Of a DNA stretch of 64,000 bases, positions 1 to 9,200 are shown piece after piece. The DNA comes from Chlorobiota bacterium. GTDB taxonomy: Bacteria; Bacteroidota; Ignavibacteria; OLB7. The position numbers and the translations under genes were made by a program. Position 1 is the first letter of the stretch. Every line of letters starts with the position of its first letter. The DNA is taken from positions 1 to 64,000 of the forward strand of contig JAEUSP010000073.1 of assembly GCA_016788565.1 (NCBI GenBank). The letters are read 5' to 3'. A model generated the notes under the pieces. The model did no database searches. It was not told where the DNA came from and saw nothing but the letters and a program-made list of their open reading frames with translations.

Positions 1-415
<415 letters not shown>

Positions 416-556
416 TGAATTTATTTTTTATTGACCGCAGGTTCACAATAATGAGTCGCGGGCGCTAATCAGAGCGTCAGCATGACTCGGTGATGCCGAC
501 CAATAGTGATTGCTTGCAGAGACTTCTTACCAACATCTTTGATTCCTTGACAATTT

Positions 557-671
557 TTGGTGGTGATTGCGCAGGGGAAACACCTTTTCCCATTCCGAAC
601 AGAGAAGTTAAGCCCTGCTGCGCCGATGGTACTATACTGGTAACGGTATGGGAGAGTAGGTCGCCGCCAAG
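557..671 (+). rRNA. rrf: 5S ribosomal RNA
   Basis: This is a typical 5S sequence of about 115 nt. It has the conserved loop text CCCATTCCGAACAGAGAAG and GGGAGAGTAGG, and its ends pair as TTGGTGGTG with CGCCGCCAA to form helix I. It lies about 140 bp after the 23S end and directly before a strong terminator, so it is the last gene of the rRNA operon. The exact ends are set by the helix I pairing. Confidence 0.96.
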
Positions 672-680
672 ATTTTTAAT

Positions 681-716
681 AAAAAGCCTCTTGAATTTTT
701 TCAAGAGGCTTTTTGT
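681..716 (+). terminator. rRNA operon intrinsic terminator
   Basis: A perfect 15-bp stem (AAAAAGCCTCTTGAA pairing with TTCAAGAGGCTTTTT) with a 4-nt T loop runs into a T-rich tract (TTTTGTTTT). It begins 10 bases after the 5S rRNA and is a textbook Rho-independent terminator. Confidence 0.93.
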
Positions 717-805
717 TTTCTAAATTTCTAAAAGCGATCCGAAGTGGATTGCATAATTCTGATGAAATCAGGAATGATAACTAGAAGGAGGATTTCATAC
801 GTCTT

Positions 806-1813
806 TCATCGGAGTATTCTAACCATCTCCACATGCGGTATCCCATCTTCATCATACGCTTCCCCTACCACTCGGAATCCAAACTCGGTGTAAAATTTTT
901 CTAAGTACTGCTGCGCTGAAATTCTTATCCCTTGTCTCGGATATTTTTCTGCAACCCAAGCCATCCCTTCCCGCATCAATTCTTTTCCTAACCCTATCCC
1001 CCGTGCCTCTGGCGCGGTAATTACCCGACCAATCGAGGGTTCCGCGTACTTTTTTCCGGGATGTACAATTCGTAAATAGGCGATGAGTTCTCCCGTTCGG
1101 TCTTTGCCCAGCAAATGATCGGCAGCAACATCAAGATAATCGGCATCAAGATAGACGCAGTTTTGCTCAATGTTAAAAACTCGCTGGCGTAAATTCATGA
1201 CATCATAAAGATCACGAGCGGTTAAATCATCGAAACGACGACGATACCAACGTACTCCGTTTTCCCCTTCAATCACGCCGCCATCTGCTGGAATCCCATC
1301 AATACTAAAAGTGTTTTTTTGCTGACGATATTCCACTAACCCCTCTTCTCCTTTTTTTTGCGCCCACTCTGCTAACATTTGGCGTTCCTGCTGGAACTCC
1401 ATAATCGGCACACCAAAACCGCATGATGTTTGAACCTGCTGAATATCCAAGAAAAAAATCTGACGAACCCCGGGAAGCGAGGGAAATTGAGAATTGAAAG
1501 CCTCCCACTCAGCATCCGCTGACTGAATGATTCTTGCAATTCCGTACAACCGAAGAATCCGAGGAGTTTTGGTGAAGCTGCAAAACATCACCGTTACCCG
1601 CCCATTCTGGCGAACATGCGCGGCTGTTTCATTTCCGCTACCGGTTAAATCCAACCAGATAGCCGTGGTACTGTTAACACACCGGAACGTGCTGATCCCT
1701 TTCGGTGAAACGCTGACACGCCCAGCAATCGGTGCTGTGGCAACAAAAAAAATCGGCTGGTCGGCAATGAATTGCTGAAGCGATTGATTGAGTTCACTGT
1801 AAAAGGTAGCCAT
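806..1813 (-). CDS. PNPOx-like flavin domain fused to GNAT acetyltransferase
   Basis: 335 residues with two domains. Residues 1 to about 130 resemble the pyridoxamine-5'-phosphate-oxidase-like split-barrel family of FMN-binding proteins (VSVSPKG and VTVMFCSF are typical strands). Residues about 195-335 are an ElaA-like GNAT N-acetyltransferase, with the acetyl-CoA loop seen as PEARGIGLGKELM and the ElaA-like RQRVFNIEQNCVYLDAD. ATG at 1813 is preferred over the upstream in-frame TTG at 1831 because AGGA lies just before it and the family begins near MATFYSEL. It starts 18 bp after the ACMSD gene and is likely in the same operon. The substrates of both domains are unknown, and the fusion is uncommon as far as I know. 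Confidence 0.85.
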   Translation of the reverse strand: MATFYSELNQSLQQFIADQPIFFVATAPIAGRVSVSPKGISTFRCVNSTTAIWLDLTGSGNETAAHVRQNGRVTVMFCSFTKTPRILRLYGIARIIQSADAEWEAFNSQFPSLPGVRQIFFLDIQQVQTSCGFGVPIMEFQQERQMLAEWAQKKGEEGLVEYRQQKNTFSIDGIPADGGVIEGENGVRWYRRRFDDLTARDLYDVMNLRQRVFNIEQNCVYLDADYLDVAADHLLGKDRTGELIAYLRIVHPGKKYAEPSIGRVITAPEARGIGLGKELMREGMAWVAEKYPRQGIRISAQQYLEKFYTEFGFRVVGEAYDEDGIPHVEMVRILR

Positions 1814-1831
1814 GATTCCTGGACGGCTCAA

Positions 1832-2845
1832 TTATCGAATAAACATTTCGCGTTCCAACCCCAAAAATTCCAACGCTGTTCCACTGAGCAAACGCTCCCG
1901 AATTTCTGGAGTTAATTCTTGCATGGATTCAATTAATTCCCCTGGGTGATGTTCGCCAAGCGGAAATGGATAATCGGAGCCAAGCATGATGCGATTAGCG
2001 GTGAATACTTCCAGCATGTACCGCAGCACTGCCGGATCGTGAACCAGCGAATCGAAGTAGAGGCGGTGGAGATAATCGCGTGGCTCGGTTTTAGTGTTTA
2101 CTTGCACAAGGTCTGGGCGGACGTGGAAGCCATGCTCGATGCGCCCAATGGTTGCAGGAAACGAACCGCCGCCGTGAGCAAAACAAAAACGCAATTTGGG
2201 AAAGCGATCCAACACCCCACCAAACATAATTGAGCAAATTGCCAGCGATGTTTCTGCTGGCATCCCTACCAGCCAGGGGAGCCAATAACGGGGCATTTTT
2301 TCTTTTGCCATCATGTCCCACGGATGCACAAAAATTGCGGCATCTAAATCTTGCGCGGCTTCATAAATCGCAAATAATGCAGGCTCATCAAGGTTCCAAT
2401 CGTTGATGTGGGAGCCGATTTGCACCCCCCGCAACCCCAATTCTTTCACGCACCGCTCAAGCTCTTTTATCGCCAATTCTGGTGATTGCATCGGCAGCGT
2501 TCCAAGCCCGGCAAACCGCTGTGGATATTCGGCCACAATTCCAGCAATGTGGTCGTTCAGCAGCATGGAAAGGTCCAAAGCGTGCTCTGGTTTTGCCCAA
2601 TAACTGAACATTACTGGCACCGTGGAAAGCACTTGAACATCCACGTGGTCGCCATCGCATTCGTGCATTCGCGTTTGCGGATCCCAACAATTTTGCTGCA
2701 CTTCCCGGAAAAAACGATCATCAATCATCATGTTGGCGCAGCATGGTTTTTGGTGTTCCATGCGGATCCATCCGCCGTAGCCGTAACGCTCACGTAAATC
2801 GGGCCAACGTTCGGGAAGGATGTGTGTGTGGATGTCTATTTTCAT
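1832..2845 (-). CDS. acmsd: 2-amino-3-carboxymuconate-6-semialdehyde decarboxylase
   Basis: 337 residues, the usual length for ACMSD of the amidohydrolase superfamily. The protein is strikingly similar to the animal enzyme along its length: MKIDIHTHILPERWPDL at the start, ENCWDPQ-like and STVPVMFSYWAKPE segments, LPWLVGMPAETS, and GSDYPFPLGE near the end. Zinc ligands expected for the family are present: His6 and His8 in the first strand, a histidine in FVHPWDM, and the Asp of GSDYPFP. The enzyme decarboxylates the 3-hydroxyanthranilate ring-cleavage product, steering it to 2-aminomuconate and energy metabolism rather than to quinolinate and NAD. It lies downstream of haaO and kynU on the same strand, completing three consecutive pathway steps. 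Confidence 0.95.
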   Translation of the reverse strand: MKIDIHTHILPERWPDLRERYGYGGWIRMEHQKPCCANMMIDDRFFREVQQNCWDPQTRMHECDGDHVDVQVLSTVPVMFSYWAKPEHALDLSMLLNDHIAGIVAEYPQRFAGLGTLPMQSPELAIKELERCVKELGLRGVQIGSHINDWNLDEPALFAIYEAAQDLDAAIFVHPWDMMAKEKMPRYWLPWLVGMPAETSLAICSIMFGGVLDRFPKLRFCFAHGGGSFPATIGRIEHGFHVRPDLVQVNTKTEPRDYLHRLYFDSLVHDPAVLRYMLEVFTANRIMLGSDYPFPLGEHHPGELIESMQELTPEIRERLLSGTALEFLGLEREMFIR

Positions 2846-2846
2846 T

Positions 2847-2911
2847 GGAAATCGGTTTTCGGGGATCGGTTGTCGGGGATCGGTTGTCGGTTGTCGGGGA
2901 TCGGTTAATGG
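2847..2911. repeat. Tandem GGATCGGTTGTCGG repeat
   Basis: This is a short imperfect tandem run built on the units CGGGGATCGGTTGT and CGGTTGT, just upstream of the ACMSD start. It belongs to the same family as the run at 11365-11445, which reads as the complementary units CCGACAACCGATTCC. It has no coding potential. Confidence 0.8.
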
Positions 2912-2999
2912 CTGAGAAAATGACGGGTGTAGAATGGAAGAACAATTTCAGTTCTCACTTGCTTTCTATCACCCGGCATTTTTCATCATACATTTATGA

Positions 3000-3115
3000 T
3001 ATACTCGGATGAAATTGGTTTGCGAAACTCTACTCAGCTAGGTGTGGTATGGATTCCCGCTTTCGCGGGAATGACAACGACTAGATTTTTCGCAAACCAT
3101 TCTGTTTGGAGTATA
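3000..3115. repeat. 116-bp palindromic element, copy 1
   Basis: The element begins TATACTC and ends GAGTATA. Inside are a second arm pair (GGTTTGCGAAA against TTTCGCAAACC) and a central perfect hairpin (ATTCCCGCTTTCGCGGGAAT, about 3053-3072). The same element, with the same length of 116 bp, recurs at 21020-21135. It carries no reading frame and looks like a non-autonomous MITE- or REP-type element. Its right end touches the 3' end of haaO (stop codon at 3117-3119). Confidence 0.85.
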
Positions 3116-3116
3116 T

Positions 3117-3644
3117 TTATGCGGCCAGCACTGGCGGCTGCATTACTGTGCCGCATTGTTTGCAGGTGCGTAATTCTTCATTTGCCCAAAATGCTTCCAT
3201 CACTGGTTTTAATTGTGTGGTGATGTCGATTAATGGGAAAAATGCTTCGTGCAGTTTATTGCTGCAATGTTCGCAGTACCATTGCAATCCATCTTGCTCA
3301 CCTTCGCGACGGCGGCGTTCCACCACCAAACCAATGGTGTTTGCTTTGCGTTGTGGCGAGTGTGGAACCCGCGGAGGAAGCAAGAAAATATCCCCTTCTT
3401 TTATTTCGATGTCGCGAATTACTCCATCTTCCACAATGCGAACCACAATATCCCCCTCTAACTGGTAAAACAATTCTTCCCCATCCTCAACGTGGAAATC
3501 CTTGCGAGCGTTTGGGCCGCCAACCACCATCACCATGAACTCTGGATGAACTTCTTTCCAGATTTGCTCGTTGCCAACGGGTGGCTTCAGTTTGTGGCGG
3601 TTTTCGTCAATCCATTGCTTCAGATTGAATGCGGTAAGTGCCAT
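3117..3644 (-). CDS. haaO: 3-hydroxyanthranilate 3,4-dioxygenase
   Basis: 175 residues, matching the short bacterial type of this cupin dioxygenase. The iron ligands are visible as His51, Glu57 and His95, in the segments DFHVEDGEELFYQ and PPRVPHSPQ. A second, rubredoxin-like metal site at the C-terminus has CEHC (Cys124 and Cys127) and CKQC (Cys161 and Cys164), as in the characterised bacterial enzymes. It opens the ring of 3-hydroxyanthranilate to give the ACMSD substrate. It lies between kynU and ACMSD, and the gap to ACMSD holds a palindromic repeat, so co-transcription is likely but not proven. Confidence 0.96.
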   Translation of the reverse strand: MALTAFNLKQWIDENRHKLKPPVGNEQIWKEVHPEFMVMVVGGPNARKDFHVEDGEELFYQLEGDIVVRIVEDGVIRDIEIKEGDIFLLPPRVPHSPQRKANTIGLVVERRRREGEQDGLQWYCEHCSNKLHEAFFPLIDITTQLKPVMEAFWANEELRTCKQCGTVMQPPVLAA

Positions 3645-3769
3645 GGTTGGATTCTCCTATTGTTGAATAGATGATTCGGTTGATGTTGCTTCTGCGGTTG
3701 CTTCCAATATCGGATTCTTTTGCCGGTTGCCAGCAAGGTTGTGGGCGTGATAGCTATCTGGCGGCTCTT

Positions 3770-5062
3770 CTACTCCTTCACCCGCGCCAACGCTTCCACA
3801 AAACGCCAGACTTCGTCGAAGGTGTTGTACATCGGCACCGGGGCTACGCGAACAACATCGGGGGTGCGGAAGTCAGCAATCACCCCTTGCCATTTTAGTG
3901 CTTCGGTGATGCGGCGCGCGTCGCCACGGGCGCGGATGGAAAGCTGGCAACCGCGGTCGGCTTCGGTTCGCGGGGTGATGCTGGTGTAACGCCCATCGCC
4001 AATCTGATCCACCAGAAACTCCAGATACCCGGTTAGCAGCCGCGATTTCGCCGTCAGCCGCTCCATTCCAACTTGATCGAACAAATCCAGCGCGACTTTG
4101 TGGGCGGCCATTGGCAGCACTTGTGCGTTGCTCAGTTGCCAGCCGGCAGCCCCCTGTTGCGGGATAAAATTGGGATCCATTTCAAATCGCGTTTTTGGTT
4201 CAACGCCCCACCATCCGGCAAAGCGGGGAAGCTCGGGAGCGAAGGCGTGGCGTTGGTGAACGAAGCAGCCGGAGGTTCCGCCGGGACCGCTGTTCAGATA
4301 TTTGTAGGTGCACCACACGGCAAAATCAACATCCCAATCGTGCAGGCGCATTTGCAGATTTCCTGCGGCGTGAGCAAGATCAAACCCAACAACGCACCCT
4401 TGCTGGTGAGCCGCCTGCGTAATCCGCTCCATGTTGAAGGCTTGCCCGGTGTAGTAGTTCACCCCGCCCAGCATCACCAGCGCAATGCCGTGGCCATGCT
4501 GGCGCAGAATGTCCTCGATATCTTCGGTTCGCATGGTGTCCTCGCCATCGCGGGGGCGGAGCAGCATCACCGCGTCGTTGGGGTTGTGGCCGTGGAATGC
4601 GGCTTGGCTGCGGACGGCGTACAGGTCGGAAGGGAAGGCTCCATCTTCAATCAGAATCCGGTAGCGTTCGCGGGTGGGGCGGTAGAAACTGACCATCATC
4701 AAATGGAGGTTTGCGGTCAGGGTGTTCATCACCACAACCTCCCCCGGCTTGGCACCAACCAATCGCGCCGCAGGTTCGCGGAACATTTCGTGGTAGCTGT
4801 ACCAGGGGTGCTTCGATTCAAAATGGCCATCCACACCAAACTCAGCCCAATCGTTCAACTCCTGTTCAATGGCGGCGCGGGTCCCTTTTGGCTGCAGGCC
4901 TAAGGAGTTTCCGCACAGATAGATGAAGGGATCGCCATCAACAGTTTTGGGGATGTGATACTGCTCGCGAAGCTCTGCAAGGGGATCATTCTGATCCATC
5001 TGCAAGGCAAAATCGCGTTCGGTGGAGTAGGCCACAGATTGATGCTTGGTTGATATTTCCAT
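3770..5062 (-). CDS. kynU: Kynureninase
   Basis: 430 residues, the full length for the PLP-dependent kynureninase family. Visible signatures are the N-terminal IYLCGNSLGLQPKG, SDLYAVRSQ, the FDLAHAAGN segment carrying the PLP-binding Asp, and the Schiff-base lysine (about Lys254) in CTYKYLNSGPGG. The enzyme cleaves (3-hydroxy)kynurenine to (3-hydroxy)anthranilate and alanine. It is the first gene of the minus-strand group kynU-haaO-ACMSD. Tryptophan 2,3-dioxygenase, formamidase and the 3-hydroxylase are not in the window and must lie elsewhere if the pathway is complete. Confidence 0.97.
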   Translation of the reverse strand: MEISTKHQSVAYSTERDFALQMDQNDPLAELREQYHIPKTVDGDPFIYLCGNSLGLQPKGTRAAIEQELNDWAEFGVDGHFESKHPWYSYHEMFREPAARLVGAKPGEVVVMNTLTANLHLMMVSFYRPTRERYRILIEDGAFPSDLYAVRSQAAFHGHNPNDAVMLLRPRDGEDTMRTEDIEDILRQHGHGIALVMLGGVNYYTGQAFNMERITQAAHQQGCVVGFDLAHAAGNLQMRLHDWDVDFAVWCTYKYLNSGPGGTSGCFVHQRHAFAPELPRFAGWWGVEPKTRFEMDPNFIPQQGAAGWQLSNAQVLPMAAHKVALDLFDQVGMERLTAKSRLLTGYLEFLVDQIGDGRYTSITPRTEADRGCQLSIRARGDARRITEALKWQGVIADFRTPDVVRVAPVPMYNTFDEVWRFVEALARVKE

Positions 5063-5202
5063 GTTGAATGATTGTTCGGGGATGTCAGTTGGTTGGAATC
5101 TGTTTGGGCGAAAATAGGGGAAAAGGAAAATGTGAGTAGCCAGGGAGTGTTTGTTGCTGATGTCGAATGAAGAATGTTGGAGTTTTCGCCGAACGCAGCC
5201 CT

Positions 5203-5247
5203 CCGCTCATGCTGAGCCTGTCGAAGTATGAGCGTGAGCCACCGAAC
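5203..5247 (+). repeat. Dispersed 45-bp palindrome, copy A
   Basis: The unit runs from CCGCTCATGCTGAGC to GAGCCACCGAAC and contains an inverted repeat, CGCTCAT...ATGAGCG, around GTCGAAGT. Six further copies lie in this window, always between genes. This copy reads CCTG where most others read CCCCG. Confidence 0.9.
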
Positions 5248-5357
5248 CCACGCCCCCCTGCTCCGCTCTGGCGAGCTTCGCGTCCCCCCAATTCTGGGGG
5301 AAAAAGGGGAGGGAAGACGTAGATCACAATCTCCGCTGAAGCACGGAGTAATGGGGA

Positions 5358-5437
5358 ACCGACCACTGACGACCAGCCACCGACCACTGACCACTGACCA
5401 CTGACCACCGACCACTGACCACCGACCACTGACCACC
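5358..5437. repeat. Tandem GACCACTGACCACC repeat
   Basis: About 80 bp of heptad-like units GACCACT, GACCACC and GACCAGC. The complementary motif (CAGTGGT, CAGTTGT) is repeated at 6010-6046 and 26081-26118. It resembles the heptanucleotide tandem repeats known from cyanobacterial intergenic regions, but the resemblance is only in style. Confidence 0.85.
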
Positions 5438-5465
5438 ACAAAGTGAATTTCTGGAAAGTCGCCCG

Positions 5466-5963
5466 CTACTCCGTCGCCACCTTATCGAACACCTTCACGC
5501 TTCGGAGAATTTCCAGCAGATACCACCCCCCTTTGAACTCCATCACCGAAAAACTGAGCGAGCCTTCGCGCCCTTGCCAACGGTAGAAAACCTCCAGCGC
5601 AATCGGCCGGTCGGCTCCTTCCCAGGGGCGGAATGTCTGGAATCGCACAAACTCCAGCGTCTGCAACTCAACTCCATTTTCCTTTGCCGAAGCAAGGATT
5701 CCGTTGAACCCATCCCGAACGCGCCCCTCGATCAGGTTCATTACTTGCTTATCCTTCAGTTTCTTCTTCTTTTCCTTTTTGGACATTGCATGGATCATCT
5801 TTGCCGAAGGGAGCAAGCCCCGAAAGCCTTCCCAGTTGGAATCGTGGATTGCCGCAAACAGCTTGTTTGCCATCGCAGCCGAGTCCGCTGGTGGTTGCGC
5901 TTTGGCGGCAACAGCACACAGCAGCAGAAGAAGCGTGGTCGGGAGGGTTAATCGAGCGGTCAT
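5466..5963 (-). CDS. Secreted protein of unknown function
   Basis: 165 residues. An N-terminal signal peptide is clear: MTARLTLPTTLLLLLCAVAA followed by KAQ, with likely cleavage after about residue 22. The mature part has a lysine-rich helix (SKKEKKKKLKDK, about residues 61-72) and a C-terminal alternating-strand section ending EILRSVKVFDKVATE. The size and layout suggest an NTF2-like or DUF-type alpha+beta fold, but I do not recognise a family. It stands alone, flanked by repeat-rich gaps on both sides. Confidence 0.8.
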   Translation of the reverse strand: MTARLTLPTTLLLLLCAVAAKAQPPADSAAMANKLFAAIHDSNWEGFRGLLPSAKMIHAMSKKEKKKKLKDKQVMNLIEGRVRDGFNGILASAKENGVELQTLEFVRFQTFRPWEGADRPIALEVFYRWQGREGSLSFSVMEFKGGWYLLEILRSVKVFDKVATE

Positions 5964-6287
5964 TGGAAAATTGTGAGTCGTGAGAGAAAACGCTGCAAAA
6001 TAGGAATCAGTGGTCAGTTGTCAGTGGTCATTAGTCAGTGGTGAGTTTGGGGCTTTGGCTTCATTTCACTCTTCCCATTTCACTCTTCACTCTTCGCTTC
6101 GGCTCCCTCTCTCTCTCTCCCAGACGACGAATGTGAGGGCTGGCAGCGGCGGCGGCTTGGTTCGGTGGCTCACGCTCATACTTCGACGGGGCTCAGCATG
6201 AGCGGAGGGCGAGGTCCGTGGTATGGTAGATGAGCCGGAAAGTTTTGCTACCAGGTTACAACCTCAGTCGCTATTTTCACCGTTGCC
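5964..6287. other. Gene-free repeat-rich stretch
   Basis: It contains a short CAGTGGTCAGTTGTCAGTGG run (about 6010-6046), GAAGAG-type repeats on the complementary strand, a GGCTCCCTCTC...CGAATGTGAGGG module (about 6100-6140) recurring near 58855-58890, and a copy of the 45-bp palindrome. The promoter of the next gene must lie in its last part, but I cannot point to a convincing one. Confidence 0.7.
6160..6205 (-). repeat. Dispersed 45-bp palindrome, copy B
   Basis: This is the reverse-complement orientation of copy A, reading GTTCGGTGGCTCACGC onward to CAGCATGAGCGG. Together with copy G (58951-58997) it is preceded by a shared GTGAGGG...GGCAGCGGCGG segment, so the repeated unit is longer in these two places. 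Confidence 0.9.
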
Positions 6288-9200
6288 ATGGAATCCTACC
6301 GACTACTCTTTCCGACCCTCCTTCTGCTTGCCGCTTCCGCCACGCTCCACGCGCAAGAATCGCCGCTGTTTCGCTGGCTTCCGCCAACCCAAACCGGGGT
6401 GGATTTTGCCAACATGGTTGCCGAGGATGACACCTTCAACGTCACGCTCTTCATCTATGCCTACAACGGCGGCGGGGTGGCCGTGGGGGATGTGAACGGC
6501 GACGCGCTGCCGGACCTTTATTTCACCGGAACCCGCGCAAATTCGCCAAACCGCTTGTTCCTGAATCAAGGTGGGTTGCGTTTCCGTGAGGCTTCGCGCC
6601 AGGCTGGCGTGGATGACTCGGTTGGCGTTCGCTACGGCGTGACAATGGCCGATATTGATGCCGATGGTGATCTGGACATCTACGTTGCCAAACACGACGC
6701 GCCAAACACCCTGTTCATCAACAACGGCAACGGAACCTTCAGCGAGCAGGCGCACAAGTTTGGGTTGGATTTCTGCTGCACCAGCCAACAAGCCGCCTTC
6801 TTCGATTACGACCGCGACGGCGATCTTGATATCTACCTTGCCCGGAACGGCGATGCAAAAGGGGAAGCGTTCAAGCGCGACGGCAACCCCGACCGGTTGT
6901 TCCGCAACAACGGCAACGGCACGTTCAGCGATGTGAGCGACCAGGCCGGAATCAGCGATAAAGGTTACGCGCTTAGCGTGATGGTGGGGGATTACAACAA
7001 CGACGGCTGGGCCGACGTGTACGTTGCCAACGACTTCGAAGCTCCCGATTTGCTTTACATCAACAACCACGACGGGACCTTCACCAACCGCATGCGCCAA
7101 TGGATGAAGCACACCAGCATTTTTTCGATGGGTTCCGATGCTGCCGATTTTAACAACGACGGCAATCTTGACCTGTTCACCGTGGATATGATGCCGGAAG
7201 ACCACTGGCGGAAGATGTCGCACATGGGGCAAGGCTCAGTCTATGACCCAAAATTCGACTCGGCACAGTTGATGCGGAACATGCTGCAAGTGAATCGGGG
7301 AAACGGCACGTTTCTGGAAGTTGGCCAGCTTGCCGGAATTGCTGAAACCGATTGGAGTTGGGCACCCCTGTTTGCCGATTACGACAACGATGGCGATAAA
7401 GACCTGTTCATCAGCAACGGCTACAAGCGGGATGTGCAGAACCTTGATGTGATCCACAACCTTAACGGCCGCAGCTTCCAGCCGCTGAACGTCATCCGAA
7501 AAGTCCCCTCGGTGAAACTGCAGAACTACCTGTTCCGCAACGATGGCGGCATGGCGTTTACGAAGGTGAGCAACCAGTGGGGCGCAATTCAGATGGTGAA
7601 CACCAACGGCGCGGCCTTTGCCGATTTGGATCTTGACGGCGACCTTGATCTGGTGATGAACAACATTGATAGCGTTGCCTTCATCTACCAAAACCTTGCC
7701 GCCGACCAGCACCGCGGAAACTACCTGCACGTTGCTCTGCAAGGTTCCGACAACAACACCGCTGCTATTGGCTCGCGGGTGACAATCAACGCCGGGGGGC
7801 GCTCGCAGATGTTGGAGTGCACCCCCGTTCGCGGCTACATGTCCTCCCTCAACTGCCCGCTCCATTTTGGGTTGGGGGATGCGGCAACGGTGGATACCCT
7901 CACCGTCCGCTGGCCCAACGGAACGGTGCAGAGTGTGGCAAACGTGAAAGCAAACCAGGTGGTGACCATCAAGCAGGAAGCCTGGGCGAACGCTGTGCCG
8001 CCACCTCCAACTCCGGTTCCCGACACGTTGTTTGTTCAACTTGCTAACGGGCTTCAGTATCGCCACCGTGAGAACCGTTTTGATGATTTCCTGCGTGAGC
8101 GGTTGTTGCCCAACCGCCTTTCGCGCAGCGGGCCGGGGATTGCGGTGGGGGATGTTGATGGAAACGGCCTTGATGACGTTTGGATTGGCGGCGCGCGCGG
8201 CTACGCGGGGGCGTTGTTCTTGCAAAACCAATCCGGGCAGTTCAGCCGTTCGGAAGATAGCGCGGCGTTTGTTGCCGACTCCGCCAGCGAGGACACCGGC
8301 GCGCTGATGTTCGATGCCGATAACGATGGCGACCTTGACCTGTACGTGGCAAGCGGCGGCAACGATTTTGCTCCTTCGGAGTTCGCCTTTCTGCAGGATC
8401 GGCTTTACTTGAATGACGGCAAGGGGAAGTTCGCCAAAGCAAGCGACGGCCAGCTTCCCGCAATGCCAACCAGCACCAGCAGCGTGGTTGCTGCCGACTA
8501 CGATCACGACGGCGATCTTGATCTGTTCGTTGCTGGGCGATCCGTTCCCGGGAAATATCCAACCGCGCCACGCAGCTACCTTCTGCGGAACGACCGTGGC
8601 CGATTCAGCGATGCCACCGCAACCGTTGCGCCCCAGTTACTCCATCCCGGAATGGTGACCTCTGCGCTCTGGACAGATTTCGACAACGACACTTGGAGTG
8701 ATCTGATTCTGGTGGGTGAGTGGATGCCGGTGCGGTTTTTCCGCAATCAGCAAGGGAAGCTGCATGAAGTGACTTCTGCCGCCGGAGTGGATTCCAGCGA
8801 AGGGTGGTGGAACAGCATCAGCGGCGGTGACGTGGACAACGACGGCGATGTGGATTACGTTCTGGGAAATTGGGGGCTGAACGTTTATTCCCCGCTGCGC
8901 CCCAGCAACCAGTTCCCCCTGCAACTCTATGCCCGCGATTTTGACGGCAACGGCAGCAGCGATCTTGTGCTTTCCTACTTCTTCCGTGGGGCCGAGTATC
9001 CGGTGCGTGGCCGCGTGGAAACGGCAAGCCAGCTTCCGGCATACATCCGCCGAAAATATCCGACCTACACCGGCTACGCCAGCGCGACGCTGGATCAGAT
9101 GTACGGGCGGGCCAACCTTGATTCTGCCGAGCAATTCCGTGCGCGAACCTTTGCCAGCAGTGTTCTGGAAAATCTTGGCAACGGGCGGTTTCGGCTTCGC

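Larger units (their letters stand above)
5063..5465. other. Gene-free stretch made of repeats
   Basis: About 400 bp between kynU and the next gene. It holds the dispersed 45-bp palindrome, a CTCTGGCGAGCTTCGCGTC tail that recurs at 28325-28343, and a long GACCACTGACCACC tandem run. Reading frames here translate to repetitive low-complexity peptides, and I see no gene. Confidence 0.8.

Noticed and set aside
4073-4903. 276-residue plus-strand reading frame
   Set aside because: Antisense to kynU, with no recognisable domain. It is an expected shadow in GC-rich DNA.
7236-8507. 423-residue minus-strand reading frame
   Set aside because: Antisense to the UnbV/FG-GAP gene, where repeated Asp-rich codons create long open frames on the other strand.
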